From CAYZEZ01 sp964477295 (GTDB taxonomy: Bacteria > Bacteroidota > Bacteroidia > Bacteroidales > SM23-62): a DNA stretch of 26,123 nucleotides. Positions 8,405 through 15,690 of this stretch are shown piece by piece (position 1 is the first letter of the stretch; each line of letters opens with the position of its first letter). Where the stretch lies: positions 1 through 26,123 of the forward strand of contig CAYZEZ010000025.1 in the NCBI GenBank assembly GCA_964477295.1, written 5' to 3'. Under the pieces are notes generated by a model. That model did no database searches and was not told the DNA's origin. It was given only the letters and a program-made list of their open reading frames with translations. A program made the translations under genes and the position numbers.

Positions 8405-8953
8405 TTAGTTGTATACTACCTCATCTTTATCAAGTAGCTTGAGGAAATCCGACAATCTCTCCTGCTTCATCTTTGTAATCGCAATCCTTCCCGACCGGGT
8501 GAACTGAAGCACCTTAAACTGGCTCAGTTCCTTAAAAAGCTCCTGGGTTTCCGATTTATGACCGGTTTTCTCAATCACGGTATAATCCGGTGTTACCTCC
8601 AGGATCCGGGCGTTATGTTTTCGGATGATCTTTTCCAGCTCATTGCTCCTGGTCAGTGCATCTGTCGGCACTTTATACAGTGCAATCTCCTGGAAAATTA
8701 TATTCTCCCCGTTCAGGTAAAAAGCCATTAGTACATCCACCAGTTTCTCAATTTGCTTCACGGTCTTTTCAATCATCTGCGGGGTGGTTGTAACCACAAT
8801 AGTGAATTTATAAATACCCTGAATGGCTGATTCAGAAACAGTAAGGCTGTCGATATTTAAATGCCGGCGCGTAAAAATAATCGTGATCCTGTTCAGCAAA
8901 CCAATGCTGTTTTCAGAGAATGCTGTTATCGTATATTCTTTTTCCTTTTCCAT
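8405..8953 (-). CDS. ilvN: Acetolactate synthase small (regulatory) subunit
   Basis: A 182-residue regulatory subunit of acetohydroxyacid synthase. The N-terminal ACT domain (about residues 5-80) starts YTITAFSENSIGLLNRITIIFTRR, with the Asn-x-x-Gly-x-Leu-x-Arg pattern that binds valine in this family. A second ACT-like domain follows (VIEKTGHKSETQELFKELSQF, about 125 onward). The family mediates feedback inhibition and boosts catalysis of the IlvB subunit. It lies 17 bases after ilvB and 32 before ilvC, inside the operon. The symbol could equally be ilvH; sequence alone does not decide. ATG at 8953 is well placed. Confidence 0.95.
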   Translation of the reverse strand: MEKEKEYTITAFSENSIGLLNRITIIFTRRHLNIDSLTVSESAIQGIYKFTIVVTTTPQMIEKTVKQIEKLVDVLMAFYLNGENIIFQEIALYKVPTDALTRSNELEKIIRKHNARILEVTPDYTVIEKTGHKSETQELFKELSQFKVLQFTRSGRIAITKMKQERLSDFLKLLDKDEVVYN

Positions 8954-8970
8954 CTCTCGTGTTATTATTA

Positions 8971-10677
8971 TTATTCTAACCTGATATCAGATACTGATGC
9001 CCCCGAAGCAACCATCGGAAACACATTGTCTTCCTGTTCAACTTTAACTTCAAGCAGGAAGGGATCATCATTGGCAAACATCTCATTTACTGCTTTATCG
9101 AGCTCGTCCCTGTTTTCAACCCGCTTGCCTTTAATGCCATAACCCTTGGCAATGGTAATAAACTCGGGATTCTGAAGCTCTGTTGAGGAATACCTTTTTT
9201 CGAAAAACAATTGTTGCCATTGCCTGACCATTCCAAGGAAATTATTGTTCAGCAGGATAATTTTGACACCTGCTTTGTTCTGATGTATGGTCCCCAGTTC
9301 CTGGATCGTCATTTGGATACCACCATCTCCTACGACTAATACCACTGTCTTGTCGGGACATCCGGTTTTTGCTCCAAACGCAGCCGGAAGTCCAAATCCC
9401 ATGGTTCCCAAACCTCCTGAAGTTACCAGGCTCCTGGTACTATTAATCTGGGCATACCTGGAAGCGATCATCTGGTGCTGTCCAACATCGGTCACAATGA
9501 TGGCATCACCTTTGGTATGCTCATTTACCCTCCTGATCACTTCGCCCATGGTCAAACCCGGTTTTTCAGGATGAAGGTCCGGGGTGATTACCTTCTTCAC
9601 TTCAATGGCACTGGCCCGATGGAATTCCTCCATCCATTCCGGATAGGATTTCTCATTTACCATGGGTATGATTGATTGAAAAATATCTTTAAGGTCGGCG
9701 ATGACAGCCACATCCGATTTAACGTTTTTATCCACCTCGGCGGGATCGATCTCGCAGTGAATGATCTTAGCCTGCTTTGCGTATGAATTAAGATCTCCGG
9801 TTACCCGGTCGTCAAAACGCATTCCGAGGGCAATTAAAACGTCGCATTCATTGGTTTTAATATTGGGAGCATAATTCCCGTGCATACCAAGCATACCTAC
9901 ATTGAGCGGATGGTCGGTAGGCAATGCTGAATTGCCCAGCAGGGTCCAGGCCGCGGGTATCCCGGTTTTCTCGAGGAAAATTTTCAGTTCCTTTTCAGCT
10001 TTGGCCAGGATTACCCCCTGTCCAACCAGCGCGAGCGGTTTTTTAGCTTCGTTGATCAGTTTTGCTGCAGCCTGAAGCTGGGTGGGTACCAGGTTAGGCC
10101 TGGGAACATAACTCCTGATCTTGGTGCATTTTTTATATGTAAAATCCATTTCGGCAAACTGGGCATCTTTGGTAATGTCAACCATCACCGGTCCCGGCCT
10201 GCCGGTTTGTGCGATAAAAAATGCCCTGGCAATGGCATAGGGTATTTCTTCAGCCTTTGTTATCTGGATGTTCCATTTAGTAAGCGGCATTGAAAAGCCC
10301 ATAACATCAGTTTCCTGGAAAGCATCCGTACCCAGCAGGGGAGATGTTACCTGTCCGCTTATGCAAATGATTGGTGTTGAATCGATCATTGCGTCCGCGA
10401 GCCCTGTTGTCAGGTTGGTGGCGCCCGGTCCTGAAGTAACCAGGCATACACCCGTCTTTCCTGTTACCCGGGAATATCCCTGGGCAGCATGGGCCGCACC
10501 CTGCTCATGCCTTGTCAGAATATGTTTCAGCTCTTTCTGGTAATCATATAACAGGTCGTAAACAGGCATAATGGATCCTCCCGGATAGCCAAAAATAGTA
10601 TCGACTCCCTCTTCGATCAGGGAAAGCAGAACAGCTTCTGATCCGCTAACTCGTCTTTTTGATGTTTTCTTATCCAC
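8971..10677 (-). CDS. ilvB: Acetolactate synthase large (catalytic) subunit
   Basis: A 568-residue thiamine-diphosphate enzyme that condenses pyruvate with pyruvate or 2-oxobutyrate, the first common step of branched-chain amino-acid synthesis. The three ThDP-family domains are complete: the Pyr domain with catalytic Glu58 in TRHEQGAAHAAQGYSR, the central FAD-binding domain (about 195-340) and the PP domain with the cofactor motif GDGG (450-453) through to NN (477-478). The start is GTG at 10677. An in-frame TAA lies at 10681-10683 and the next Met is residue 37, so no ATG start is possible. The gene ends with four tandem in-frame TAA codons (8962-8973), just before the ilvN start. It is the second gene of the operon, 48 bases after ilvD. 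Confidence 0.97.
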   Translation of the reverse strand: MDKKTSKRRVSGSEAVLLSLIEEGVDTIFGYPGGSIMPVYDLLYDYQKELKHILTRHEQGAAHAAQGYSRVTGKTGVCLVTSGPGATNLTTGLADAMIDSTPIICISGQVTSPLLGTDAFQETDVMGFSMPLTKWNIQITKAEEIPYAIARAFFIAQTGRPGPVMVDITKDAQFAEMDFTYKKCTKIRSYVPRPNLVPTQLQAAAKLINEAKKPLALVGQGVILAKAEKELKIFLEKTGIPAAWTLLGNSALPTDHPLNVGMLGMHGNYAPNIKTNECDVLIALGMRFDDRVTGDLNSYAKQAKIIHCEIDPAEVDKNVKSDVAVIADLKDIFQSIIPMVNEKSYPEWMEEFHRASAIEVKKVITPDLHPEKPGLTMGEVIRRVNEHTKGDAIIVTDVGQHQMIASRYAQINSTRSLVTSGGLGTMGFGLPAAFGAKTGCPDKTVVLVVGDGGIQMTIQELGTIHQNKAGVKIILLNNNFLGMVRQWQQLFFEKRYSSTELQNPEFITIAKGYGIKGKRVENRDELDKAVNEMFANDDPFLLEVKVEQEDNVFPMVASGASVSDIRLE

Positions 10678-10725
10678 TGTTTAACTTTTGTTTTAAGATT
10701 GTATGTTTATAATACGATAGTTAGA

Positions 10726-12552
10726 TTAGATAATCCTGATGGCACCCTTATCGGCAGATGATACCAGGCTGGCATAGACCTTAAGCGCAGGAGAAACCTG
10801 CCTGTCCCTTTCACCCGGATGGTAGGCACTGTCACCTTTAGCCTCCTCCTTTTTCCTCCTAACATCCAACTCAGCCGAAGGGATATCAAGCCGGATCGAC
10901 CGGTCGGGAATGCTTATCCGGATAGTATCTCCGGTCTCCACCAGAGCCAGGTTGCCACCTGCAGCAGCCTCAGGGGAGATGTGCCCGATGGACAATCCTG
11001 ATGTACCGCCGGAAAAACGTCCATCTGTAATTAATGCACATTTTTCTCCGAGTCGTTTTGCTTTGATATAAGATGTAGGATAGAGCATTTCCTGCATTCC
11101 GGGACCTCCCCTGGGACCCTCGTACCGGATTACCACCACATCGCCCGCTTTAACCTCATCCATTAAAATGGCATCGCAGGCGGCATCCTGGGAAGAAAAT
11201 ACTATGGCCCTTCCTTTAAAAGTATACACAGACGGGTCAACTCCTGCTGTCTTAATAATGCAGCCATCTTCAGCCAGGTTACCGTATAGTATAGCCAATC
11301 CACCATCTTTACTGTATGCGTTTTCCAGGTCATGGATACAACCGTTTTTCCTGTCTTTATCCAGTTCTTTATAGGTTGAGTTTTGCGAACCCATGGTCAG
11401 GTTTTTCTTTCCTGCCGGAGCACTTCTGAAAATCTGAATGAGCTTATTGTCAGCCGATTCACGCATGATATCGTACCTGTCAAGGGCTTCTGCGAGCGAC
11501 AAACCATCAGCCCGGTTTACAGCTGTGTTTACAAGCCCGGCCCTGTCAAGTTCTCCCAGAATAGATAAGATCCCTCCGGCCCGGTTTACATCTTCCACAT
11601 GGTATGAGGAGCTTGGGGCCACTTTACAGAGGACGGGAACCTTGTGCGATAACTGATCGATGTCTTTCATGGTGAACGGAACTCCGGCTTCCCGGGCTAT
11701 AGCCAGAAGGTGAAGCACTGTGTTGGTTGAACCGCCCATGGCAATATCCAGGGTCATGGCATTCATGAAGGCATCACGGGAGGCAATAGATCTGGGAAGT
11801 ATGGTATCATCATCATTAAAATAATGCTTTTTGGTATTCTCTACTATCTGGCGGGCTCCCTTAAAAAACAATTCAAGACGGTTCTTATGCGTGGCAAGCA
11901 CCGTTCCGTTGCCGGGCAGGGCAAGGCCGATGGCCTCATTGAGGCAGTTCATGGAGTTGGCAGTAAACATTCCTGAACAGGATCCACAGGTAGGACAGGC
12001 ATTTTTTTCTATCTCCAGGAGTTGTTTGTCAGAAACAGATCCATCTCCGGCCATCACCATTGTATCCACCAGGTCGTATTTTTTATCGCCCACTATGCCT
12101 GCTTCCATGGGTCCCCCTGAAACAAAAATTGCAGGAATATTAAGCCTCATGGCTGCCATCATCATTCCCGGTGTGATCTTGTCACAATTACTGATGCAGA
12201 TCATGGCATCCACCTTATGGGCATTTGCCATATATTCAATGCTGTCGGCGATCAGGTCACGTGAAGGCAAAGAATAAAGCATGCCGTCATGTCCCATAGC
12301 TATTCCGTCATCGATAGCTATAGTATTGAATTCAGCTGCAAAACATCCCTGTTTTTCAATTTCTTCCTTGACCAGCTGACCGATAGGGTGCAGATGTACA
12401 TGTCCCGGAACGAATTGTGTAAAGGAATTTACCACAGCGATAACCGGGTTTCCAAAGTGTTCTTCTTTCATTCCATTGGCTCGCCATAGACTCCTGGCTC
12501 CGGCCATTCTACGGCCCTGTGTGGTTGTATTGCTTCTAAGTTGTCTGGGCAT
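10726..12552 (-). CDS. ilvD: Dihydroxy-acid dehydratase
   Basis: A 608-residue Fe-S dehydratase catalysing the third common step, from dihydroxy acids to 2-keto acids, for Val, Leu and Ile. The iron-sulfur ligands lie in SNCDKITPGM (Cys123) and CPTCGSCSG (Cys186, Cys189, Cys192). The Mg-binding region around AIDDGIAMGHDGM (79-91) and the C-terminal ITDGRFSGGTSGLSIGHISPEA motif are intact. It is the first gene of ilvD-ilvB-ilvN-ilvC. The ATG at 12552 lies only 23 bases beyond the last U of a strong terminator, so expression of the whole operon should depend on read-through of that terminator. Confidence 0.97.
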   Translation of the reverse strand: MPRQLRSNTTTQGRRMAGARSLWRANGMKEEHFGNPVIAVVNSFTQFVPGHVHLHPIGQLVKEEIEKQGCFAAEFNTIAIDDGIAMGHDGMLYSLPSRDLIADSIEYMANAHKVDAMICISNCDKITPGMMMAAMRLNIPAIFVSGGPMEAGIVGDKKYDLVDTMVMAGDGSVSDKQLLEIEKNACPTCGSCSGMFTANSMNCLNEAIGLALPGNGTVLATHKNRLELFFKGARQIVENTKKHYFNDDDTILPRSIASRDAFMNAMTLDIAMGGSTNTVLHLLAIAREAGVPFTMKDIDQLSHKVPVLCKVAPSSSYHVEDVNRAGGILSILGELDRAGLVNTAVNRADGLSLAEALDRYDIMRESADNKLIQIFRSAPAGKKNLTMGSQNSTYKELDKDRKNGCIHDLENAYSKDGGLAILYGNLAEDGCIIKTAGVDPSVYTFKGRAIVFSSQDAACDAILMDEVKAGDVVVIRYEGPRGGPGMQEMLYPTSYIKAKRLGEKCALITDGRFSGGTSGLSIGHISPEAAAGGNLALVETGDTIRISIPDRSIRLDIPSAELDVRRKKEEAKGDSAYHPGERDRQVSPALKVYASLVSSADKGAIRII

Positions 12553-12575
12553 ATTTTAAGTCTGATTATATGGAT

Positions 12576-12624
12576 AAAAAAAAACAAAGGCCACTCTTAA
12601 TCCTTCGAGAATGGCCTTTGTTTT
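12576..12624 (-). terminator. Attenuator terminator (3:4 hairpin) before ilvD
   Basis: On the minus strand a perfect 13-base inverted repeat, AAAACAAAGGCCA (12624-12612) with TGGCCTTTGTTTT (12593-12581), brackets an 18-base loop. The 3' arm runs straight into a run of nine T (12584-12576). This is a textbook intrinsic terminator, placed between the leader peptide and ilvD with no full-length gene ending here. Confidence 0.92.
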
Positions 12625-12683
12625 ATATTAGTATTAACATACCATCCTCACTTGTAGAGCAAGACTACGCCCACAATGAGAAT
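12606..12683 (-). promoter_or_regulatory. Alternative leader RNA pairings (1:2 protector and 2:3 antiterminator)
   Basis: Three leader segments compete, read on the minus strand. Segment 1, ATTCTCA (12683-12677), lies within leader codons 10-12. Segment 2, TGAGGATGGT (12650-12641), starts at the leader stop codon. Segment 3, GCCATTCTCG (12615-12606), is part of the terminator 5' arm plus loop. Segments 1 and 2 can form 7 pairs (one G-U). Segments 2 and 3 can form 10 pairs (three G-U), which would destroy the terminator hairpin. I found these pairings by eye; no folding energies were calculated. Confidence 0.75.
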
Positions 12684-12710
12684 AAGGAGTATGTTAAGGT
12701 TAAATCGCAT
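12648..12710 (-). CDS. ilv operon leader peptide (attenuator peptide, 20 residues)
   Basis: A 20-codon reading frame on the minus strand encodes MRFNLNILLILIVGVVLLYK followed by TGA. Twelve of 20 residues are branched-chain: six Leu, three Ile and three Val, clustered from codon 5 to 18. These are exactly the products of the operon it precedes. It starts about 10-15 bases after the predicted transcription start and ends 24 bases before the terminator stem. By analogy with the ilvGMEDA, ilvBN and leuABCD leaders of enterobacteria, its role would be to sense charged Ile, Leu and Val tRNAs through ribosome stalling, not to act as a protein. A small membrane peptide is the alternative reading, because the peptide is hydrophobic, but the adjacent terminator and competing RNA pairings favour attenuation. 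Confidence 0.85.
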   Translation of the reverse strand: MRFNLNILLILIVGVVLLYK

Positions 12711-12725
12711 AACTGTATTATGCAG

Positions 12726-12755
12726 CAAATATATTTATAAATCTTTTAAATCAAA
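12726..12755 (-). promoter_or_regulatory. Promoter of the ilv leader and operon
   Basis: On the minus strand TTTG (12755-12752), 18 bases, then TATATTTG (12733-12726). This is a near-perfect Bacteroidota promoter. Transcription should begin around 12718-12722, about 10 bases before the leader-peptide ATG at 12710. Confidence 0.7.
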
Positions 12756-12789
12756 ATAATTTATAGTTAAAAAGGGAATTCATCTAACA

Positions 12790-12829
12790 AATTACAAGAA
12801 ATCCCGGGATTTACTTTCAATTTGTAATT
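12790..12829. repeat. Nested palindrome between SRP RNA gene and ilv promoter
   Basis: A perfect 14-base palindrome AAATCCCGGGATTT (12799-12812) sits inside an 8-base inverted repeat, AATTACAA (12790-12797) with TTGTAATT (12822-12829). It lies upstream of the ilv -33 element and just after the SRP RNA U-tract. It could be an operator or a backup terminator. Function is unknown. Confidence 0.5.
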
Positions 12830-12835
12830 AAAAAA

Positions 12836-12932
12836 GGGCAAGCTACTTATATCGCACCGCTACAACTATCTACCCTTGCTTCCTTCCGGACCTGGGGGAG
12901 TTCGACAGGAGCTGGTCGTATAAGACTTGCCC
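12836..12932 (-). ncRNA. ffs: Small bacterial signal recognition particle RNA (4.5S type)
   Basis: The minus strand carries the SRP RNA domain IV hallmark CAGGTCCGGAAGGAAGCA (the GGAA tetraloop and Ffh-binding core) followed by AGGGTA. The ends pair: 5' GGGCAAG (12932-12926) with 3' CTTGCCC (12842-12836), and a second helix TTATAC with GATATAA lies just inside. Total length is about 97 bases, the Alu-less Gram-negative type. Six T follow directly (12835-12830), so the terminal helix plus U-tract probably ends transcription. The RNA binds Ffh and targets nascent membrane and secreted proteins to FtsY and the translocon. Ends are inferred from the pairing and could shift by a few bases. Confidence 0.95.
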
Positions 12933-12937
12933 GGATG

Positions 12938-12968
12938 CAAAATTAAGAAGATTTATTGTACCGGACAA
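12938..12968 (-). promoter_or_regulatory. Promoter of the SRP RNA gene
   Basis: On the minus strand TTG (12968-12966), exactly 20 bases, then TAATTTTG (12945-12938). The -7 element ends five bases before the predicted RNA 5' end at 12932, which is the spacing expected in Bacteroidota. Confidence 0.75.
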
Positions 12969-13019
12969 TAATGGCCTGGCTTTATGTCTGACAACTTCTT
13001 AAAAATCCATAAAAACTAA

Positions 13020-13027
13020 TATCTTTG
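13020..13027 (+). promoter_or_regulatory. Candidate -7 element for the DUF4199 operon
   Basis: TATCTTTG matches TAnnTTTG, 34 bases before the ATG at 13062. No convincing TTG occurs at the -33 position. Confidence 0.35.
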
Positions 13028-13061
13028 TTTGCAACAACCTGTACCTTAATAAATACAAACT

Positions 13062-13574
13062 ATGGAAAATAAGAATACATCTGTTTTCATGAATGCACTT
13101 ACCTGGGGTATCATCATTGGCCTGGTTTCAATTGTGTACAGCGTTATCCTTTATATGGTTGATCAGGTGTTTAATCAGACCCTGGGATATTTTGGGATCC
13201 TGATATTGATTGCCGGTTTGGTCATTGCAGTAAAAAGTTACCGGGATAATGTTCTGGAAGGAGAGATATCATTTGGCAAGGCCTTTGGATTTGGTATTCT
13301 GGTGGCACTTGTCTCCGCTGTTCTGGGAGCCATTTATAATTATCTTCTTTATACGGTTATTGATCCTGACCTGCAGCAAAAAATGTTGGAGATGGTGGCT
13401 GAAAAAATGCTGGATAAGGGAGTGCCTGAAGGGCAAATAGACCAGGCCCTTGAAGTATCCAAGAGATTCATGGGTCCTGTTATCACTTCAATTGTTGCAG
13501 TTTTTAGCGGTACACTTTTCGGAACGATCATTTCACTGGTTGTTGCAGCCATCTTTAAAAAGGAGTCTGAATAA
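13062..13574 (+). CDS. DUF4199-family membrane protein
   Basis: A 170-residue membrane protein with four predicted hydrophobic segments (about 10-32, 40-58, 74-96 and 138-165) and a charged, probably helical stretch between the third and fourth (QQKMLEMVAEKMLDKGVPEGQIDQALE). The sequence and layout match DUF4199, a family seen mainly in Bacteroidota whose function is unknown. It is followed after 19 bases by a GT2 glycosyltransferase and then a GT4, and probably starts that operon. The family often sits beside such glycosyltransferases, which hints at a cell-envelope glycan role, but this is inference from neighbours only. Confidence 0.85.
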   Translation: MENKNTSVFMNALTWGIIIGLVSIVYSVILYMVDQVFNQTLGYFGILILIAGLVIAVKSYRDNVLEGEISFGKAFGFGILVALVSAVLGAIYNYLLYTVIDPDLQQKMLEMVAEKMLDKGVPEGQIDQALEVSKRFMGPVITSIVAVFSGTLFGTIISLVVAAIFKKESE

Positions 13575-13593
13575 ATCCTGTAATGAATTCTGA

Positions 13594-14547
13594 ATGAACT
13601 TATCTGTCATCATTCCCTTGTTCAATGAAGAGGAGTCGCTGGAAGAGCTGATCGATTGGATTACTCGTGTGATAAGCGGACAATCTTTAGATTATGAGAT
13701 TGTTCTGATTGATGATGGCAGTAGCGACAATTCCTGGAAAGTAATAGAGAAACTTACCTCATCGAATGACCGTTTAAAGGCGATTCGTTTCAGGAGGAAT
13801 TATGGGAAAGCGGCGGCTTTACAGAGTGGTTTTGAGGCTGCAACAGGTGATGTGGTGATTACCATGGATGCTGATCTGCAGGATAGCCCCGAAGAGATAC
13901 CGGACCTTTATAAAATGATTTCAGAGGAAGGGTTGGATCTGGTTTCGGGCTGGAAAAGGAAGCGCCATGATCCCATTACCAAGCGCTGGCCCAGTAAATT
14001 CTATAACTGGACAGTCAGAAGGGTTACCAGGATCAAATTGCATGATTTTAATTGTGGGCTGAAAGCCTATAAATACGATGTGATTAAAAGCATTGAAATA
14101 TACGGTGATATGCACCGGTATATTCCTGTTCTGGCGAAAAAAGCAGGATTTAGCAGGATTGGAGAAAAGGTGGTCCGGCATCAGAAAAGGAAGTACGGTG
14201 TTACGAAATATGGACTGGAACGTTACATGAAGGGGTATCTCGATCTGCTTTCCATTGTATTCATGTCGAGATTTGCAAAAAAACCAATGCACATCTTCGG
14301 CGCCCTGGGTACACTGATGTTTTTCATTGGATTTTTTATTGCAGCCTACATGGGGATTGAAAAAATAATCGCTTCAGTCAACAATATTGTTAAGATCAGG
14401 GTAACTGAAAGTCCTTATTTCTACCTCGCTCTGACTGCTATGATCCTGGGTACACAGTTGTTCCTGGCAGGATTTTTAGGTGAAATGATTTCAAGGAGTT
14501 CGTCGGAAAGAAATAAATATCTCATCTCCGAAAAAATTAACATTTAA
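13594..14547 (+). CDS. GT2 family glycosyltransferase, polyprenyl-phosphate sugar transferase type
   Basis: A 317-residue enzyme of the dolichol/polyprenyl-phosphate glycosyltransferase group (DPM1, GtrB, ArnC-like). The GT-A domain starts LSVIIPLFNEEESLEELI, with the nucleotide-sugar aspartates at D40-D41 (VLIDDGSSDNS) and the metal-binding MDADLQDSPEEI at 91-102. The RKYGVTKYG motif (about 199-207) is typical of the subgroup. Two C-terminal membrane helices (about 236-257 and 276-298) anchor it. Such enzymes move a hexose from a nucleotide sugar to undecaprenyl phosphate at the inner membrane. The donor sugar cannot be told from sequence. Its stop lies three bases before the next gene, so coupling is likely. 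Confidence 0.9.
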   Translation: MNLSVIIPLFNEEESLEELIDWITRVISGQSLDYEIVLIDDGSSDNSWKVIEKLTSSNDRLKAIRFRRNYGKAAALQSGFEAATGDVVITMDADLQDSPEEIPDLYKMISEEGLDLVSGWKRKRHDPITKRWPSKFYNWTVRRVTRIKLHDFNCGLKAYKYDVIKSIEIYGDMHRYIPVLAKKAGFSRIGEKVVRHQKRKYGVTKYGLERYMKGYLDLLSIVFMSRFAKKPMHIFGALGTLMFFIGFFIAAYMGIEKIIASVNNIVKIRVTESPYFYLALTAMILGTQLFLAGFLGEMISRSSSERNKYLISEKINI

Positions 14548-14550
14548 GTA

Positions 14551-15690
14551 TTGAAGATCGTTTGTATAGGACCTGCTTTTCCTCTTCGCGGAGGTATTGC
14601 CAATTTCAATATGGCCTTAACCAGGTCCTTTCAGGAACCCGGTAATGATGTTCAGATCGTATCCTTTTCCCTTCAGTATCCCCGTTTTCTGTTTCCCGGC
14701 AAATCACAGGTTGAACCGGGTGTTCCTCCCGCATTAACCATCCTTCCGTTGATCAATTCCTTGAATCCTTTTTCCTGGATACGAACTGCCCGGTGGATAA
14801 GGAAAAAATGTCCGGATGTAGTGGTCGTTCATCACTGGATGCCATTCATTGCCGTTTCTCTGGGTTTTATTCTTCGCAGGATAAGAAAAATTCCGGCTTT
14901 AAAGATAATTTCCGTTGTTCATAATGTGGTCCCTCATGAGAAGCAACCGGGCTGGCGCAGGATCTCTCGTTACTTTTTTAAATCCTGCCATGGTTTTGTG
15001 GCTATGTCAGGCACGGTACTGGAAGACCTGGAATTGTTTGTCAGGGCAAAGGAAATGCGGTTTATTCCGCATCCCGTTTATGATATTTTTGGTGAGAAAG
15101 CAGACAGGGAATCGGCCTTCGGGCATTTAAAGCTTGATAAGGATCTTTCCTACCTTCTGTTTTTCGGTATGATCAGGAAGTATAAAGGGCTGGATTTATT
15201 ACTCGATGCAATGCCGGACATTATCAGGGCATTGCCCAATGTGAGGCTTATTGTTGCAGGTGAGTTCTACTCAGACAAAGATGCCTGCCTGCAAAAAATT
15301 GAGAATCTTGGCATCAGAGATCAGATTATCATTGCCGATGAGTTTATTCCTTCCGATCAGGTTAAATATTATTTTAGTGTGGCAGACATGGTTGTTCAGC
15401 CTTACATTACTGCTACCCAGAGCGGAGTAACCCAGATTGCCTACCATTTTGAGGTACCAATGCTGGTCACTGATGTGGGGGGATTAGCTGAAATCGTGCC
15501 GGATGAGAAGGTTGGGTACGTAGTCCCGGTCGACCAGAATGCAATAAGTAATAAGGTTATTGAATTTTTTAAAAACAACCGCAGGGAAGAATTTATTTCA
15601 AACCTGAAGGAAGAAAAGAAACGATTTTCCTGGGAAGAAATGGCCAGGGGTATTCTTGAACTGGCTGGTCATGAGAGGACCTCAGCCTGA
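14551..15690 (+). CDS. GT4-like family glycosyltransferase with TTG start
   Basis: A 379-residue GT-B glycosyltransferase. The N-terminal domain opens KIVCIGPAFPLRGGIANFNM, including the glycine-rich acceptor-side loop, and VVVVHHWMP. The C-terminal domain has LLFFGMIRKYKGLDLLLDAM, then the donor-binding region ATQSGVTQIAYHFEVPMLVTDVGGLAEIV, a variant of the EX7E motif. The start is TTG at 14551. An in-frame TAA lies at 14545-14547 and the next ATG would remove the first 21 residues, including the conserved opening. It lies three bases after the GT2 stop, so translation is probably coupled. Its 3' end overlaps the convergent Nudix gene by 22 bases. Substrate is unknown. Confidence 0.88.
   Translation: MKIVCIGPAFPLRGGIANFNMALTRSFQEPGNDVQIVSFSLQYPRFLFPGKSQVEPGVPPALTILPLINSLNPFSWIRTARWIRKKCPDVVVVHHWMPFIAVSLGFILRRIRKIPALKIISVVHNVVPHEKQPGWRRISRYFFKSCHGFVAMSGTVLEDLELFVRAKEMRFIPHPVYDIFGEKADRESAFGHLKLDKDLSYLLFFGMIRKYKGLDLLLDAMPDIIRALPNVRLIVAGEFYSDKDACLQKIENLGIRDQIIIADEFIPSDQVKYYFSVADMVVQPYITATQSGVTQIAYHFEVPMLVTDVGGLAEIVPDEKVGYVVPVDQNAISNKVIEFFKNNRREEFISNLKEEKKRFSWEEMARGILELAGHERTSA

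Noticed and set aside
11831..12277. A 148-residue open frame on the plus strand.
   Set aside because: It lies entirely antisense to ilvD, whose protein is complete and highly conserved; the translated frame matches no family I recognise.
12576..12720. A T-box riboswitch controlling the ilv operon.
   Set aside because: No T-box consensus or specifier-loop structure, and the leader is too short; the translated leader peptide explains the region better.
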